A DNA stretch of 64,000 nt from Arthrobacter sp. MN05-02. GTDB lineage: Bacteria > Actinomycetota > Actinomycetes > Actinomycetales > Micrococcaceae. The notes under the pieces were generated by a model. That model did not search any database, was not told where the DNA came from, and saw only the letters and a program-made list of their open reading frames with translations. The position numbers and the translations under genes were made by a program. This document shows, one piece after another, positions 8,963 through 18,745 of this stretch. Position 1 is the stretch's first letter, and each line of letters begins with the position of its first letter. The stretch is taken from contig AP018697.1 of the NCBI GenBank assembly GCA_004001285.1, positions 3,100,001-3,164,000 on the forward strand, in the 5' to 3' direction.

Positions 8963-8968
8963 TAGACT
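8963..8968 (+). promoter_or_regulatory. -10 hexamer TAGACT before the ABC-F gene
   Basis: TAGACT, then GGAGGA, then ATG at 8975. The six-base gap is also a ribosome-binding sequence, so the transcript could be leaderless or initiated further upstream. Confidence 0.5.
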
Positions 8969-8974
8969 GGAGGA

Positions 8975-10610
<1,636 letters not shown>

Positions 10611-10746
10611 GAGGGACGGCGTCCGGCCCCGCGCCCGGATCCTGTGGCGCCCGGGCAGTCGCGCGTACGTCCCGCCCCCCGCCCGGCCCGCACCACTGCT
10701 CCCGTTTCCGTGACAGCATGGAGACCGGGGCGGGAACCACCGCCTC

Positions 10747-10788
10747 CCGGACGATGGGTGCCGTACCCGGTGTGCGACAAGACGGCCC
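10747..10788 (+). promoter_or_regulatory. Guanidine-III (ykkC-III) riboswitch
   Basis: The segment starts CCGGACGA and continues with GCCGTACCCGGT and GACAAGACGGC, the three conserved blocks of the compact guanidine-III pseudoknot class (Thermobifida fusca type). It ends 12 bp before the SMR exporter start codon, next to the GGGAGAG ribosome site. Ligand binding would therefore free or mask translation. Genes under this class are typically SugE/Gdx guanidinium exporters, as here. Confidence 0.9.
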
Positions 10789-10800
10789 AGGGAGAGAATC

Positions 10801-11118
10801 ATGGCCTGGATCGTCCTCGTCGTCTCCGGAGTCCTCGAAGCCGTGTGGTGGGCCACAGCGCTCGGCAAGTCGGAGGGCTTCAGCAGACTCGCGCCCACAC
10901 TCGTGTTCGGCGTCGCCATCGTCGCGAGCATGGCCGGCCTGGCCTACGCCATGCGGACCCTGCCCGTCGGAACGGCCTACGCCGTCTGGGTGGGGATCGG
11001 CGCGGCCCTCACCGTCGTCTATGCGATGGCCACCGGCACCGAAGCTGCCTCGCTGCTCAAGATCGTGTTCCTGCTCATGATCGTCGGAGGCGTCATCGGG
11101 CTGAAGCTGAGCCACTAG
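10801..11118 (+). CDS. sugE: SMR-family guanidinium exporter (SugE/Gdx type)
   Basis: A 105-residue protein with four transmembrane helices and the SMR catalytic glutamate at E13 (VVSGVLEAVWWATALGKSEGF, read in two parts: VVSGVLEAVWW and ATALGKSEGF). Helix 3-4 motifs are GTAYAVWVGIGAALTV and LLMIVGGVIGLKLS. The W-A-x-A-L-G-K-S-E-G-F stretch after E13 fits the Gdx (guanidinium/H+ antiporter) subtype better than EmrE. The guanidine-III riboswitch directly upstream strongly supports guanidinium export. It is monocistronic and ends at an intrinsic terminator. Confidence 0.92.
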   Translation: MAWIVLVVSGVLEAVWWATALGKSEGFSRLAPTLVFGVAIVASMAGLAYAMRTLPVGTAYAVWVGIGAALTVVYAMATGTEAASLLKIVFLLMIVGGVIGLKLSH

Positions 11119-11125
11119 CCCGCGC

Positions 11126-11176
11126 CCGGCACCGGGACAGCCCCGCAGGAGCAGATGCTGCGGGACGCCGGTTTTT
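11126..11176 (+). terminator. Intrinsic terminator after the SMR gene
   Basis: An inner stem CCCGCAG (11142-11148) with CTGCGGG (11158-11164) sits inside an outer CCGGC/GCCGG pair. It is followed by five Ts at 11172-11176. Confidence 0.75.
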
Positions 11177-11315
11177 CTCTGCTTTCTCCGCAATGCCTTG
11201 AGGTGGGAGCCTCCGCTTGCGCCAAAACTGAGCGCGACAGGCCGGTTGAGTTGAGGTGCGTTCGGGAGGATTGAGGAAAGGCTCAGCTGGGGGCCGTGAC
11301 AAGGAGTTGAGCACT

Positions 11316-11813
11316 ATGCAGAACGACGAGACCCTGTCGGCGATGGAGTTCGCCGGACTCTCCTCCTACGAGTCCTGGATGCACTACTGCAACATGGGGG
11401 GCTTCACGGACTACTTCGAGTTCGATGCCTACCTGCACGGCGTCTACGACCTCGACACCGAGGACGCCGATCTGGTCTCCCAGGCGGTCAACGAGCTCAT
11501 CGACGACGTCACCCCCGCCGAGGACGCCCTGCTCTGCCGTGCCCCCTACTCCTGGGCACCCCTGCCCGGCGGCCGGTCCGGGCAGGACGCGGCGTTCGAG
11601 GACGTCGACGGCCCGGTCCAGGTACCGGTGGACGACCTCGTCGGCCCGCACTCCCCGGCCACCTTCGGCTCGCACTTCCTGACCGGACTCGACGTGAGTG
11701 CTCTGGCCGGCCGTCCCGGCATCCCGCTGCCTCCCGGCGCCCCGCTGGAACTGCTCGGCGAGATCCTCGACAGCGGCGTGATCGGCCGTATGTTCTCCGG
11801 CGAACGGAACTAG
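11316..11813 (+). CDS. Hypothetical acidic protein
   Basis: A 165-residue acidic, soluble protein beginning MQNDETLSAMEFAGLSSYES. It is tyrosine- and aspartate-rich (FTDYFEFDAYLHGVYDLD) and has a proline-glycine-rich second half. The ATG at 11316 is used because AAGGAG lies 9 bases upstream; the frame is open 60 bases further but lacks a site. No known domain is recognised. It ends 2 bp from the convergent TerC stop codon. Confidence 0.65.
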   Translation: MQNDETLSAMEFAGLSSYESWMHYCNMGGFTDYFEFDAYLHGVYDLDTEDADLVSQAVNELIDDVTPAEDALLCRAPYSWAPLPGGRSGQDAAFEDVDGPVQVPVDDLVGPHSPATFGSHFLTGLDVSALAGRPGIPLPPGAPLELLGEILDSGVIGRMFSGERN

Positions 11814-11815
11814 CG

Positions 11816-13009
11816 CTACCGGCCCGGTTCCCGCTCGAGCGCCTCGTCGTGCTCGACGTGCGCCCTGCGGATCATCTCCATGAACTCCGTCTCGTTGCGG
11901 ATCAGGCGCTTGTACTTCTCGGGAAGCTTCCGGAGGTCCGCCTCCTCGGCGCACAACCTCGCGAAGATCTTCTCCCGCTCGTCGATGTCCGTCTCGTAGG
12001 TGAGGTCCAGGTACTCGGCGGCGTGGCGCTTGGCGCCGGAGATGGCGTTCTTCGCCTTGCCCTTGGGGCTCAGCACCGAGGCCAGGACGGTCACGACCAG
12101 CACGCCGAGGATGACGCCCAGCGACAGGCCCGTGCTGATCTCGACGACGTCCACGTGCTCTCCGTTGTTGATGAAGGGCAGGTTGTTCTCGTGCAGCGCG
12201 TGCAGGATCAGCTTCACGCCGATGAAGCCGAGGATCACCGCGAGTCCGTAGGAGAGGTAGATGAGCCGGTCCAGCAGCCCGTCGATGAGGAAGAACAGCT
12301 GGCGCAACCCCATGAGTGAGAACGCCGTGGCGGTGAAGACGATGAACGTGTTCTGGGTGAGGCCGAAGATCGCCGGGATGGAATCCAGTGCGAACAGGAT
12401 GTCGGTGGCGCCGATGGCCACCATGACGAGCAGCATCGGGGTCAGGACGCGCTTGCCGTCCTCGACCGTGAACAGCTTGTCGCCGTCGTAGTGCTCCGAC
12501 GCCGGCAGGAAGCGCTTGGCGAGCCGGATGATCACGCTCTCGTCGTCGTCGTGCCCACCGGGCTTGAGCAGGTTTCCCGCGGTCAGGAGCAGGATCAGGC
12601 CGAAGATGTAGAACACCCAGGCGAAGCTGTTGATCAGGGCCGCGCCGAGGAAGATGAAGCCGGTCCGGGCGATGAGAGAGAACACGATGCCGAACAGCAG
12701 CACCTTCTGCTGGTCCGCGCGCGGCACCCGGAAGCTCGACATGATGATGAGGAACACGAAGAGGTTGTCGACCGAGAGCGCCTTCTCGGTGACGTAGCCG
12801 GCGAAGTACTCGGTGCCCATGGTGGGCCCGCCGAAGACGAGGACACCGACACCGAACAGCAGGGCGATCCCCACGTAGATGGAGGACCAGATCGCCGATT
12901 CGCGCAGGGTCGGGGTGTGGGCCTTCCGGACGTGGAAGAAGAAGTCGAACACGAGCAGGCCCACGATGCCGATGACCGTGGCGGTCCAGACGTAGAGCGG
13001 TACTTCCAT
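11816..13009 (-). CDS. TerC-family integral membrane protein
   Basis: A 397-residue polytopic protein with the TerC hallmarks FGGPTMGTEYFAGYVTEKAL, SVDNLFVFLIIMSSF, DILFALDSIPAIFGLTQ and GLRQLFFLIDGLLDRLIYL. The acidic residues in the membrane segments are the metal-binding signature of the TerC/Alx group, linked to manganese export, metalation of secreted proteins or tellurite resistance. GAGGAGG precedes the ATG. No yybP-ykoY manganese riboswitch could be seen in the 124 bp upstream. The C-terminal 90 residues form a charged cytoplasmic tail. It is divergent from the alcohol dehydrogenase. Confidence 0.9.
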   Translation of the reverse strand: MEVPLYVWTATVIGIVGLLVFDFFFHVRKAHTPTLRESAIWSSIYVGIALLFGVGVLVFGGPTMGTEYFAGYVTEKALSVDNLFVFLIIMSSFRVPRADQQKVLLFGIVFSLIARTGFIFLGAALINSFAWVFYIFGLILLLTAGNLLKPGGHDDDESVIIRLAKRFLPASEHYDGDKLFTVEDGKRVLTPMLLVMVAIGATDILFALDSIPAIFGLTQNTFIVFTATAFSLMGLRQLFFLIDGLLDRLIYLSYGLAVILGFIGVKLILHALHENNLPFINNGEHVDVVEISTGLSLGVILGVLVVTVLASVLSPKGKAKNAISGAKRHAAEYLDLTYETDIDEREKIFARLCAEEADLRKLPEKYKRLIRNETEFMEMIRRAHVEHDEALEREPGR

Positions 13010-13093
13010 GCTGCAGGCCTCCTCGAAGCGTGGTGCCGGCGCGGTGCCGATGACCCGTGGATCCGGTTGTGCACGTAACGGTAACCCCCGCGC

Positions 13094-13099
13094 CTAGAC
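13094..13099 (+). promoter_or_regulatory. -10 hexamer TAGACT for the alcohol dehydrogenase
   Basis: TAGACT flanked by GCGCC and GGCGC half-repeats, 34 bases before the ATG. It gives a short leader containing the GAGGAA ribosome site. Confidence 0.45.
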
Positions 13100-13133
13100 T
13101 GGCGCAGTCCGTATCCCGACGACGAGGAATACC

Positions 13134-14267
13134 ATGAGCCCGATGATGCGCGCCGCGGTGCTTCGCTCCGCCGAACTGCCTGCTCCCTATGCCGGAAGCA
13201 AACCCCTCGCCCTGGAGACGGTCCCCGTGCCCGAGCCGCGGCCCGGCGAGGTCCTGGTGAGGATAACCCGGGCGAGCCTCTGCCACTCGGACCTGTCGGT
13301 GATCGACGGTTCGCGAGTCCGCCCGCTCCCCATGGCCATCGGCCACGAGGCGACCGGTGTGGTCGAACGCGTGGGCGACGGCGTCGTCGACGTCCACGAC
13401 GGCGACCACGTGGTCCTCGTGTTCGTACCCGCGTGCGGTGCATGCCGCGCGTGCTCGGCGGGGCGGCCGGCGCTCTGCTACCGGGGCGCGGAATCCAACG
13501 GGAGCGGGGATCTCCTGCACGGGCCGGCCGTCCTGCGCACCATCGACGGCGAGCGCATCAACCACCACCTCGGCGTCTCCGCCTTCGCGGAGTACGCCGT
13601 CGTGGCCCGCGAATCCGTGGTGGTGATCGACCGCGACGTGCCCTTCGACGTCGCCGCCATGTTCGGCTGCGCCGCCCTGACCGGCATCGGCGCCGTCCTC
13701 AACACCGCGGCGCTGCAGGAGGGGCAGTCCGTGGTCGTCTTCGGCCTGGGCGCGGTGGGACTGATGTCGGTGATGGCAGCAGCCCAGGTACCCGGCACCA
13801 CGGTGATCGCGATCGATCCCCTCGCCGCCAAGCAGGACCTCGGCCTGCGCTGCGGCGCATCCCTCGCGGGAACGCCCGACGACGCCGCCGACCTCGTGCG
13901 GGACGCGACCGACGGTGGTGCCGACGTCGTCATCGAGGCGGTGGGCAGCGCCCGCGTGCTGGAGGCCGGACTGCAGCTGCTCGCACGCGGAGGCGCCGTG
14001 GTGTCCGTCGGCCTCCCGCATCCCGACCAGCAGATCACCGCACAGGCCCTCCAGTTCGCCGGCATGGGACGGCGCCTGCTCGGCTCCTACATGGGTGACG
14101 CCGTACCCGGGCGGGACATCCCCGCCTACCTGGACCTGTGGCGGCGCGGCCTGCTGCCCGTCGAACTGCTCCACACGGACACGCACCCCCTCGAGGATCT
14201 CAACGAGAGCCTCGATGCGCTCTCCGAGGGCCGCGTGGTACGACGGATCTTCACGCTCGGCAAGTGA
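13134..14267 (+). CDS. Zinc-dependent alcohol dehydrogenase (MDR family)
   Basis: A 377-residue medium-chain dehydrogenase. Catalytic zinc ligands are ASLCHSDLS (Cys) and IGHEATG (His-Glu). The structural zinc lobe shows the four-cysteine pattern CGACRACSAGRPALC. The NAD-binding Rossmann motif is VFGLGAVGLMSVMAA. This is the class III / aryl-alcohol-like branch that oxidises primary alcohols or formaldehyde adducts; a large insert after the zinc lobe supports it. It lies 74 bp before an aldo/keto reductase on the same strand, possibly cotranscribed. The substrate is not fixed by sequence. Confidence 0.88.
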   Translation: MSPMMRAAVLRSAELPAPYAGSKPLALETVPVPEPRPGEVLVRITRASLCHSDLSVIDGSRVRPLPMAIGHEATGVVERVGDGVVDVHDGDHVVLVFVPACGACRACSAGRPALCYRGAESNGSGDLLHGPAVLRTIDGERINHHLGVSAFAEYAVVARESVVVIDRDVPFDVAAMFGCAALTGIGAVLNTAALQEGQSVVVFGLGAVGLMSVMAAAQVPGTTVIAIDPLAAKQDLGLRCGASLAGTPDDAADLVRDATDGGADVVIEAVGSARVLEAGLQLLARGGAVVSVGLPHPDQQITAQALQFAGMGRRLLGSYMGDAVPGRDIPAYLDLWRRGLLPVELLHTDTHPLEDLNESLDALSEGRVVRRIFTLGK

Positions 14268-14341
14268 TTTGTTGCCGCTGGCACCAAATATCGGTCCGTG
14301 CGTACGATGACAGCTGCACGTCTATCCAGAGGAGAACGACA

Positions 14342-15205
14342 ATGCAGCAACGCACACTCGGCGGTATCCCCGTCAGCGCCCTCGGACTGGGCGGCATGCC
14401 CATGTCCATCGAGGGACGCCCCGACGAGGACCGTTCCATCCGCACCATCCATGCAGCGATCGACGCCGGGATCACCCTGATCGACACGGCGGACGCGTAC
14501 CACCGCGACGCGGACGAGGTGGGCCACAACGAGGTGCTCATCGCGAAGGCACTGGCCACCTACGGCGCGGACAGCTCGTCCGTGCTGGTGGCGACCAAGG
14601 GTGGCCACCTGCGACCCGGCGACGGATCATGGAAGCTGAACGGCCGCCCGGAATACCTCAAGGAGGCCGCGAAGGCGTCCCTCAAGCGTCTCGGCGGCGA
14701 CGCCATCGACCTGTACCAGTACCACCGTCCGGATCCGGAGGTCGCCTACGAGGATTCCATCGGGGCCCTCAAGGACCTCCTGGACGAGGGCGTCATCCGC
14801 ATGGCCGGTATCTCGAACGCCACCGTGGACCAGATCCGGCAGGCCAACGAGATCCTCGGCGGCAGACTGGTGTCCGTGCAGAACCAGTTCTCGCCCGCCT
14901 TCCGCTCCAGCGAGGACGAGCTGAGGTACTGCGGGGAGAACGGCATCGCCTTCCTGCCGTGGAGTCCGCTCGGAGGCATCAAGAAGGCAGGCGGACTCGG
15001 CGAGCACTTCACGCCGTTCCAGGAGATCGCCGACAGGCACGGCGTCAGCCCCCAGCAGGTATGCCTGGCCTGGGAACTGGCCCTGTCGCCCACGGTCGTC
15101 CCGATCCCCGGGGCATCGCGCCCCGAGAGCGTGCAGGACTCGGCCCGCGCTTCGGAACTGAACCTCTCGGCCGACGAGATCCGGACGTTGTCCGCCACGA
15201 AGTAG
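14342..15205 (+). CDS. Aldo/keto reductase
   Basis: A 287-residue TIM-barrel NADPH-dependent reductase. The catalytic tetrad is visible as DTADAYHRD (Asp, Tyr), VATKGGH (Lys) and YQYHRPD (His). The C-terminal cofactor loop is VPIPGASRPESVQDS. The ATG at 14342 has GAGGAGAACGAC before it; the frame extends 68 codons upstream without homology. It probably reduces aldehydes and ketones. It shares a direction and possibly a transcript with the upstream alcohol dehydrogenase, and the pair may handle the same carbonyl pool. A hairpin terminator follows. Confidence 0.88.
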   Translation: MQQRTLGGIPVSALGLGGMPMSIEGRPDEDRSIRTIHAAIDAGITLIDTADAYHRDADEVGHNEVLIAKALATYGADSSSVLVATKGGHLRPGDGSWKLNGRPEYLKEAAKASLKRLGGDAIDLYQYHRPDPEVAYEDSIGALKDLLDEGVIRMAGISNATVDQIRQANEILGGRLVSVQNQFSPAFRSSEDELRYCGENGIAFLPWSPLGGIKKAGGLGEHFTPFQEIADRHGVSPQQVCLAWELALSPTVVPIPGASRPESVQDSARASELNLSADEIRTLSATK

Positions 15206-15224
15206 GCCCGTTCCCGCACACGGT

Positions 15225-15255
15225 GATGCCCGCACCCGCCGTGGGTGCGGGCATC
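15225..15255. terminator. Hairpin terminator between convergent genes
   Basis: A perfect 13-bp stem, GATGCCCGCACCC (15225-15237) with GGGTGCGGGCATC (15243-15255), around a GCCGT loop. It lies 20 bp past the reductase stop. Confidence 0.75.
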
Positions 15256-15344
15256 TCCGTGTCGCACGGGAGCCGCCGCTCCCCGTCGGGGCCGCATCGC
15301 CCCGGAGGCCCCGCTGCACCCGCTCCGACGACGGGAACGGGAGC

Positions 15345-15998
15345 CTAGCGGTCGTCCGGCTGCATGGCGACGGCGCGGACGGGAGCCCCGTCCGCCCCGG
15401 CGAGGGCGAGCGGCAGTACGGAGACGACGGGCTGGTCCCAGGTCACGGCAGCAAGGTCTGCGAGGTTCTCGATGATCACGCCGCCGGCCCCGAGCAGTGC
15501 CGTGTGGAACGGCAGCCGTCCCCCGTTGCGCAGGGTCGGGTCGGGATTGAGGGTGTCCACACCCACCGCCGTGATACCCGCCGCGAGCAGCCGTTCGGCC
15601 ACCTCGGGCGCCAGGACGGGGTGCTCCAGGTAGTGTGCGCTGCCGAACCAGGCGGACCAGCCCGTATGGAACAGCACCATCGCCTGGTCCGCCAGGTCCT
15701 GCAGCTGGTCCTCCACGGAGGCCCAGGTGATGACCTCGTGCGGAGCCAGGCCGGTGCACTGCACGATGCGTGCCGGCCCCACCAGCCGGGCGAGGTCGAT
15801 GTCGTCCACGGCGTGCCCGCCCGCGATCGAGTGGAGGGGAGCGTCGAGGTGGGTGCCCGTGTGGGACCCGGCATGGAGCGATGCCACCTGGTACCCGTCC
15901 TCGGCGACCGTCGCGACGGTGGTCAGGACGACCTCCGGATCTCCCGGGTAGACCTGCATCCCCGTGTGGACGGGCTGCGAGAGGTCAACGATCCGCAT
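15345..15998 (-). CDS. Cyclase-family metal hydrolase (kynurenine formamidase / isatin hydrolase fold)
   Basis: A 217-residue protein of the metal-dependent cyclase superfamily. It shows MRIVDLSQPVHTGMQVYPGD at the N-terminus, the metal-binding HAGSHTGTHLDAPLH motif (about 41-55), VLFHTGWS and GVDTLNPDPTL. Members hydrolyse amide or lactam rings (N-formylkynurenine, isatin). It overlaps the 3' end of the upstream NCS1 permease by 14 bp, so the two are translationally coupled. The permease may import the cyclic amide or nucleobase-like substrate that this enzyme opens. Confidence 0.85.
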   Translation of the reverse strand: MRIVDLSQPVHTGMQVYPGDPEVVLTTVATVAEDGYQVASLHAGSHTGTHLDAPLHSIAGGHAVDDIDLARLVGPARIVQCTGLAPHEVITWASVEDQLQDLADQAMVLFHTGWSAWFGSAHYLEHPVLAPEVAERLLAAGITAVGVDTLNPDPTLRNGGRLPFHTALLGAGGVIIENLADLAAVTWDQPVVSVLPLALAGADGAPVRAVAMQPDDR

Positions 15999-17403
15999 GG
16001 ATGCCCTGCTCCTCCGGCAGGTCCAGGAGGTGGACACGCGGGTGCCCGTCCCGGTCGATGCGCCGCGACGCCGCCGCCCAGGCGAAGTAGAGCAGGGCGG
16101 ACAGCACGAACGTCGGGATGGTCGCTCCGATCGGACTGGGGACGACATAGGTGAGGAGCAGCGACGTGCCGGCTCCGAGGAGCCACACCAGGACCGCGGC
16201 CAGGTTCACTCCCCCCGTGTACCAGTACTCGCCGCCGCTGGCGCGGAGGATGTCCCGGCCGTAGTGGCGGGAGCGCACCAGGTAGTAGTCGACGATCATG
16301 ATGGCGAAGACGGGGATGAACAGGGCGCCGATCACCGTCAGGAAGGCCGTGAACTGGTTCAGGAGCGAGAGCCAGGTGGAGCCGAGGATCGAGATGACGC
16401 CCAGCACGATCGCCGTCGGCAGGAAGGTGACGCGCCGGGAGGGCACCATGTTCACGACGGAGGCCACCATGCCGTAGACCACCATGGTGTTGGTGGCCAT
16501 GACGGACAGGAAGATCACCACGGCGAGCGGAGCACCGAAGGAGGCGACGATCACGGTGGGATCGAACGGCACGGCCTCCCCGCCGTCGAGCACCACGTAG
16601 CCGATGGCCGTGGCGCCGAGCGTCATGGCGAGCACGGTGGAGAGCATGTACCCGATCCCCGAACCGATCATCCCCGCCGACTGCGTGCGCGCGAGACGGT
16701 TGAACTCCGCGGACAGCACCGTCCAGGAGATCGCCGTCGCGATCACGACGTCCAGGGCCGCGACACCCGTCCAGCCCGCCGCCGTGTCCTGCGGGATGGC
16801 AGCGATGTCCGCGGGGCTGTAGGCGAGGAACGCGGTGGTGAAGATGTAGGCCATGAAGGCGAGGATCACGAGGGCGAGCCACGGCTCCACGCGCGCGATC
16901 CCGGCGTGGCCGAAGATCGCCAGGCACACCACCAGCAACTGGCACAGCACCGAGAAGAGGACAGGGCTCGAGAAACCGGTGGCCTGCTCGACGAGGAAGT
17001 TCACCGTCACGCCGGCGAGCATCGCCTGCACCCAGCTCCAGCCCATGAGCGTGATGACGTTCGCGGCCACGGGCAGGAAGGACCCCCGCAGTCCGAAGGA
17101 CCCCTTCGTCAGGGACATCGTCGCCAGTCCGGTGCGCGTGCCCATGTTGCCCACCAGGACCAGCACGGACCCGCCGATGAGCGTGCCCAGCACGATCATG
17201 GCGACGGCGAGCGGCCAGCTGATGCCGGGGACGAACAGGGTCCCGGTGAGGAGGGTGGTGACCACGAGGTTCGCGGCGAGCCAGATCATGCCCATGCGGG
17301 CGGTACCGAGCGAGCCGCGCAGCGGGCCGTAGCCGTCGGAGTTCCGGTCGAGGTGGTCCGACAGGCGTCGGTAGGCCGAGGTGGGAGGGGTTCCTGCCGT
17401 CAT
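15985..17403 (-). CDS. NCS1-family nucleobase/hydantoin permease
   Basis: A 472-residue, 12-helix cation symporter of the NCS1 family (cytosine, allantoin, hydantoin and related heterocycles). It shows the N-terminal SDGYGPLRGSLGTARMGMIW, the helix-1 region LVVTTLLTGTLFVPGISW, TKGSFGLRGSFLP, GWSWVQAMLAG and the cytoplasmic IVDYYLVRSRHYGRD motif. GGAAG precedes the ATG. It is the middle gene of an NTF2-like, permease, cyclase operon. The small spacings argue for a shared substrate, probably a cyclic amide. Confidence 0.85.
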   Translation of the reverse strand: MTAGTPPTSAYRRLSDHLDRNSDGYGPLRGSLGTARMGMIWLAANLVVTTLLTGTLFVPGISWPLAVAMIVLGTLIGGSVLVLVGNMGTRTGLATMSLTKGSFGLRGSFLPVAANVITLMGWSWVQAMLAGVTVNFLVEQATGFSSPVLFSVLCQLLVVCLAIFGHAGIARVEPWLALVILAFMAYIFTTAFLAYSPADIAAIPQDTAAGWTGVAALDVVIATAISWTVLSAEFNRLARTQSAGMIGSGIGYMLSTVLAMTLGATAIGYVVLDGGEAVPFDPTVIVASFGAPLAVVIFLSVMATNTMVVYGMVASVVNMVPSRRVTFLPTAIVLGVISILGSTWLSLLNQFTAFLTVIGALFIPVFAIMIVDYYLVRSRHYGRDILRASGGEYWYTGGVNLAAVLVWLLGAGTSLLLTYVVPSPIGATIPTFVLSALLYFAWAAASRRIDRDGHPRVHLLDLPEEQGIHADR

Positions 17404-17410
17404 GGTGGTC

Positions 17411-17821
17411 TTACTTCCGGTCGTCGTGGGGGGCGGGGCTGAGGTGTTCGTGGACCGCCGTGATGGTGCCGGCCGAGCGGCGGAAGACGATCGTCTCGCG
17501 CTCCCGGGTGGTCTCCGTCGCACCGGCCGTCTCCGTGGTGGTGCGGACGTCGTGCGTGAACACCGCCACGTCCCCGAGGAGCTGCACATGCCGGTCGCTG
17601 CTGGAGCAGTCCGTCACGCGCCACCCCGCGTCGAGCCACGTCGACCACAGCTGCTCGTAGGCGGCCCTCGATGCGAGCCTGCGGTCCTCGGTGTGGAAGA
17701 CGAAGGTCGCATCCTCGGCGAAGCAGGCGAAGTACGCCTGCGTGTCGGTCGCACGGAAGGCCTCCACGAGGGCGACTGCCGCGCGGAGCACGTCCTCCTT
17801 CGTCAGATGTGCGTCGGTCAT
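17411..17821 (-). CDS. NTF2-like / SnoaL-fold protein
   Basis: A 136-residue protein with the alpha+beta-cone NTF2-like fold: VEAFRATDTQAYFACFAEDA, TFVFHTEDRR, AVFTHDVRTTTE and RETIVFRRSAGTITAVHEH. Such proteins act as small hydrolases or isomerases, or bind ligands. It opens the operon with the NCS1 permease and the cyclase, 7 bp before the permease start. GAGAGGA lies 6 bases before the ATG. The role in the operon is unknown; an auxiliary enzyme for the same substrate is likely. Confidence 0.75.
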   Translation of the reverse strand: MTDAHLTKEDVLRAAVALVEAFRATDTQAYFACFAEDATFVFHTEDRRLASRAAYEQLWSTWLDAGWRVTDCSSSDRHVQLLGDVAVFTHDVRTTTETAGATETTRERETIVFRRSAGTITAVHEHLSPAPHDDRK

Positions 17822-17965
17822 CGAGCGTCCTCTCCACCGTCACCCGCGGGTTGCCCACAGGTGAACATTTGTTGTCCAGTGAGTGTGTGTGACGTGGGCG
17901 ACGTTGTCAACGGAGCACGGCCTCGCCGCCGCGTGGGGAGCGCCCGGCGGCCTCCCCCGCATTGC

Positions 17966-17971
17966 TAGGGT
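17966..17971 (+). promoter_or_regulatory. -10 hexamer TAGGGT of a likely leaderless SDR transcript
   Basis: TAGGGT, then GAGGGC (6 bases), then ATG at 17978. Confidence 0.5.
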
Positions 17972-17977
17972 GAGGGC

Positions 17978-18676
17978 ATGTCACCGAACCCCGTCGCCCT
18001 CATCACCGGCGCCTCCCGCGGTATCGGCCGCGCCATCGCGGACGAGCTCGGCTCCACGCACCACCTGCTGCTCGGCGGCCGCGACCTCGCCGCCCTGGCG
18101 GACCTGTCGTCGTCATTCCCGTCCGCGGAACCCTTCGCGGCGGAACTGCGCGACGCCGGGCAGGTGGCCGCCGCCGTGGCAGGGATCCCGCGCCTGGACG
18201 TCCTCGTCCATTCCGCGGGAGTGCTCCGGATGGGGCCGGTGGCGGAACTGTCCGACGACGCCTGGCGCGAGAGCTTCGAGGTCAACGTGTTCGCCGTCGC
18301 GTCCCTCACGCGGGCGCTACTGCCGGCGCTGCGCGCCGCTTCGGGCCAGGTCATCGCCATCAACAGCGGGTCCGGTTACACCTCCGGGGCCGGATCGGCC
18401 GTCTACAGCGGCACCAAGTTCGCGCTGCGGGCCCTCACGGACGCGCTGCGGGAGGAGGAGCGGCCGCACGGCGTGCGGGTGAGCTCCATCCACCCGGGCA
18501 GGGTCGCCACCGACATGCAGGAGGAGCTGCATGCGTGGGAGGGCAGGGACTACCGGCCGGAGGCATGGATCCGGCCCGACCAGGTCGCGAAGGCCGTCCG
18601 GCTCGCCGTCGATGCGACACCGGAATCGACGATCGAGACCCTCAGCATCCGGCCCTCCGGCATCGCGCTCGGCTAG
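17978..18676 (+). CDS. Short-chain dehydrogenase/reductase
   Basis: A 232-residue classical SDR. Cofactor motif LITGASRGIGRAIADEL (TGxxxGIG), then VLVHSAGVL (NAG-type), NSGSG (catalytic Ser) and AVYSGTKFALRAL (YxxxK). The stretch IHPGRVATDM closes the active site. The short length and SRGIGRA suggest NADP preference. The substrate is unknown. It is divergent from the NTF2-NCS1-cyclase operon, with 156 bp between the two start codons. Confidence 0.85.
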   Translation: MSPNPVALITGASRGIGRAIADELGSTHHLLLGGRDLAALADLSSSFPSAEPFAAELRDAGQVAAAVAGIPRLDVLVHSAGVLRMGPVAELSDDAWRESFEVNVFAVASLTRALLPALRAASGQVIAINSGSGYTSGAGSAVYSGTKFALRALTDALREEERPHGVRVSSIHPGRVATDMQEELHAWEGRDYRPEAWIRPDQVAKAVRLAVDATPESTIETLSIRPSGIALG

Positions 18677-18745
18677 CCCGCTCCGGCTCCGGGCAGCCGC
18701 CCGCAGCGAGCGACCGGTCCGGGCCCGGGTCCTGCGTCCGGGCGA

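Noticed and set aside
13010..13133. Possible yybP-ykoY manganese riboswitch upstream of TerC
   Set aside because: The conserved internal loops and stems of that class could not be found in the 124-bp leader.
11283..14186. A 967-codon open frame on the minus strand covering TerC and the alcohol dehydrogenase
   Set aside because: Low-complexity Arg/Ala/Gly-rich translation overlapping two well-supported genes; no homology or start signal.
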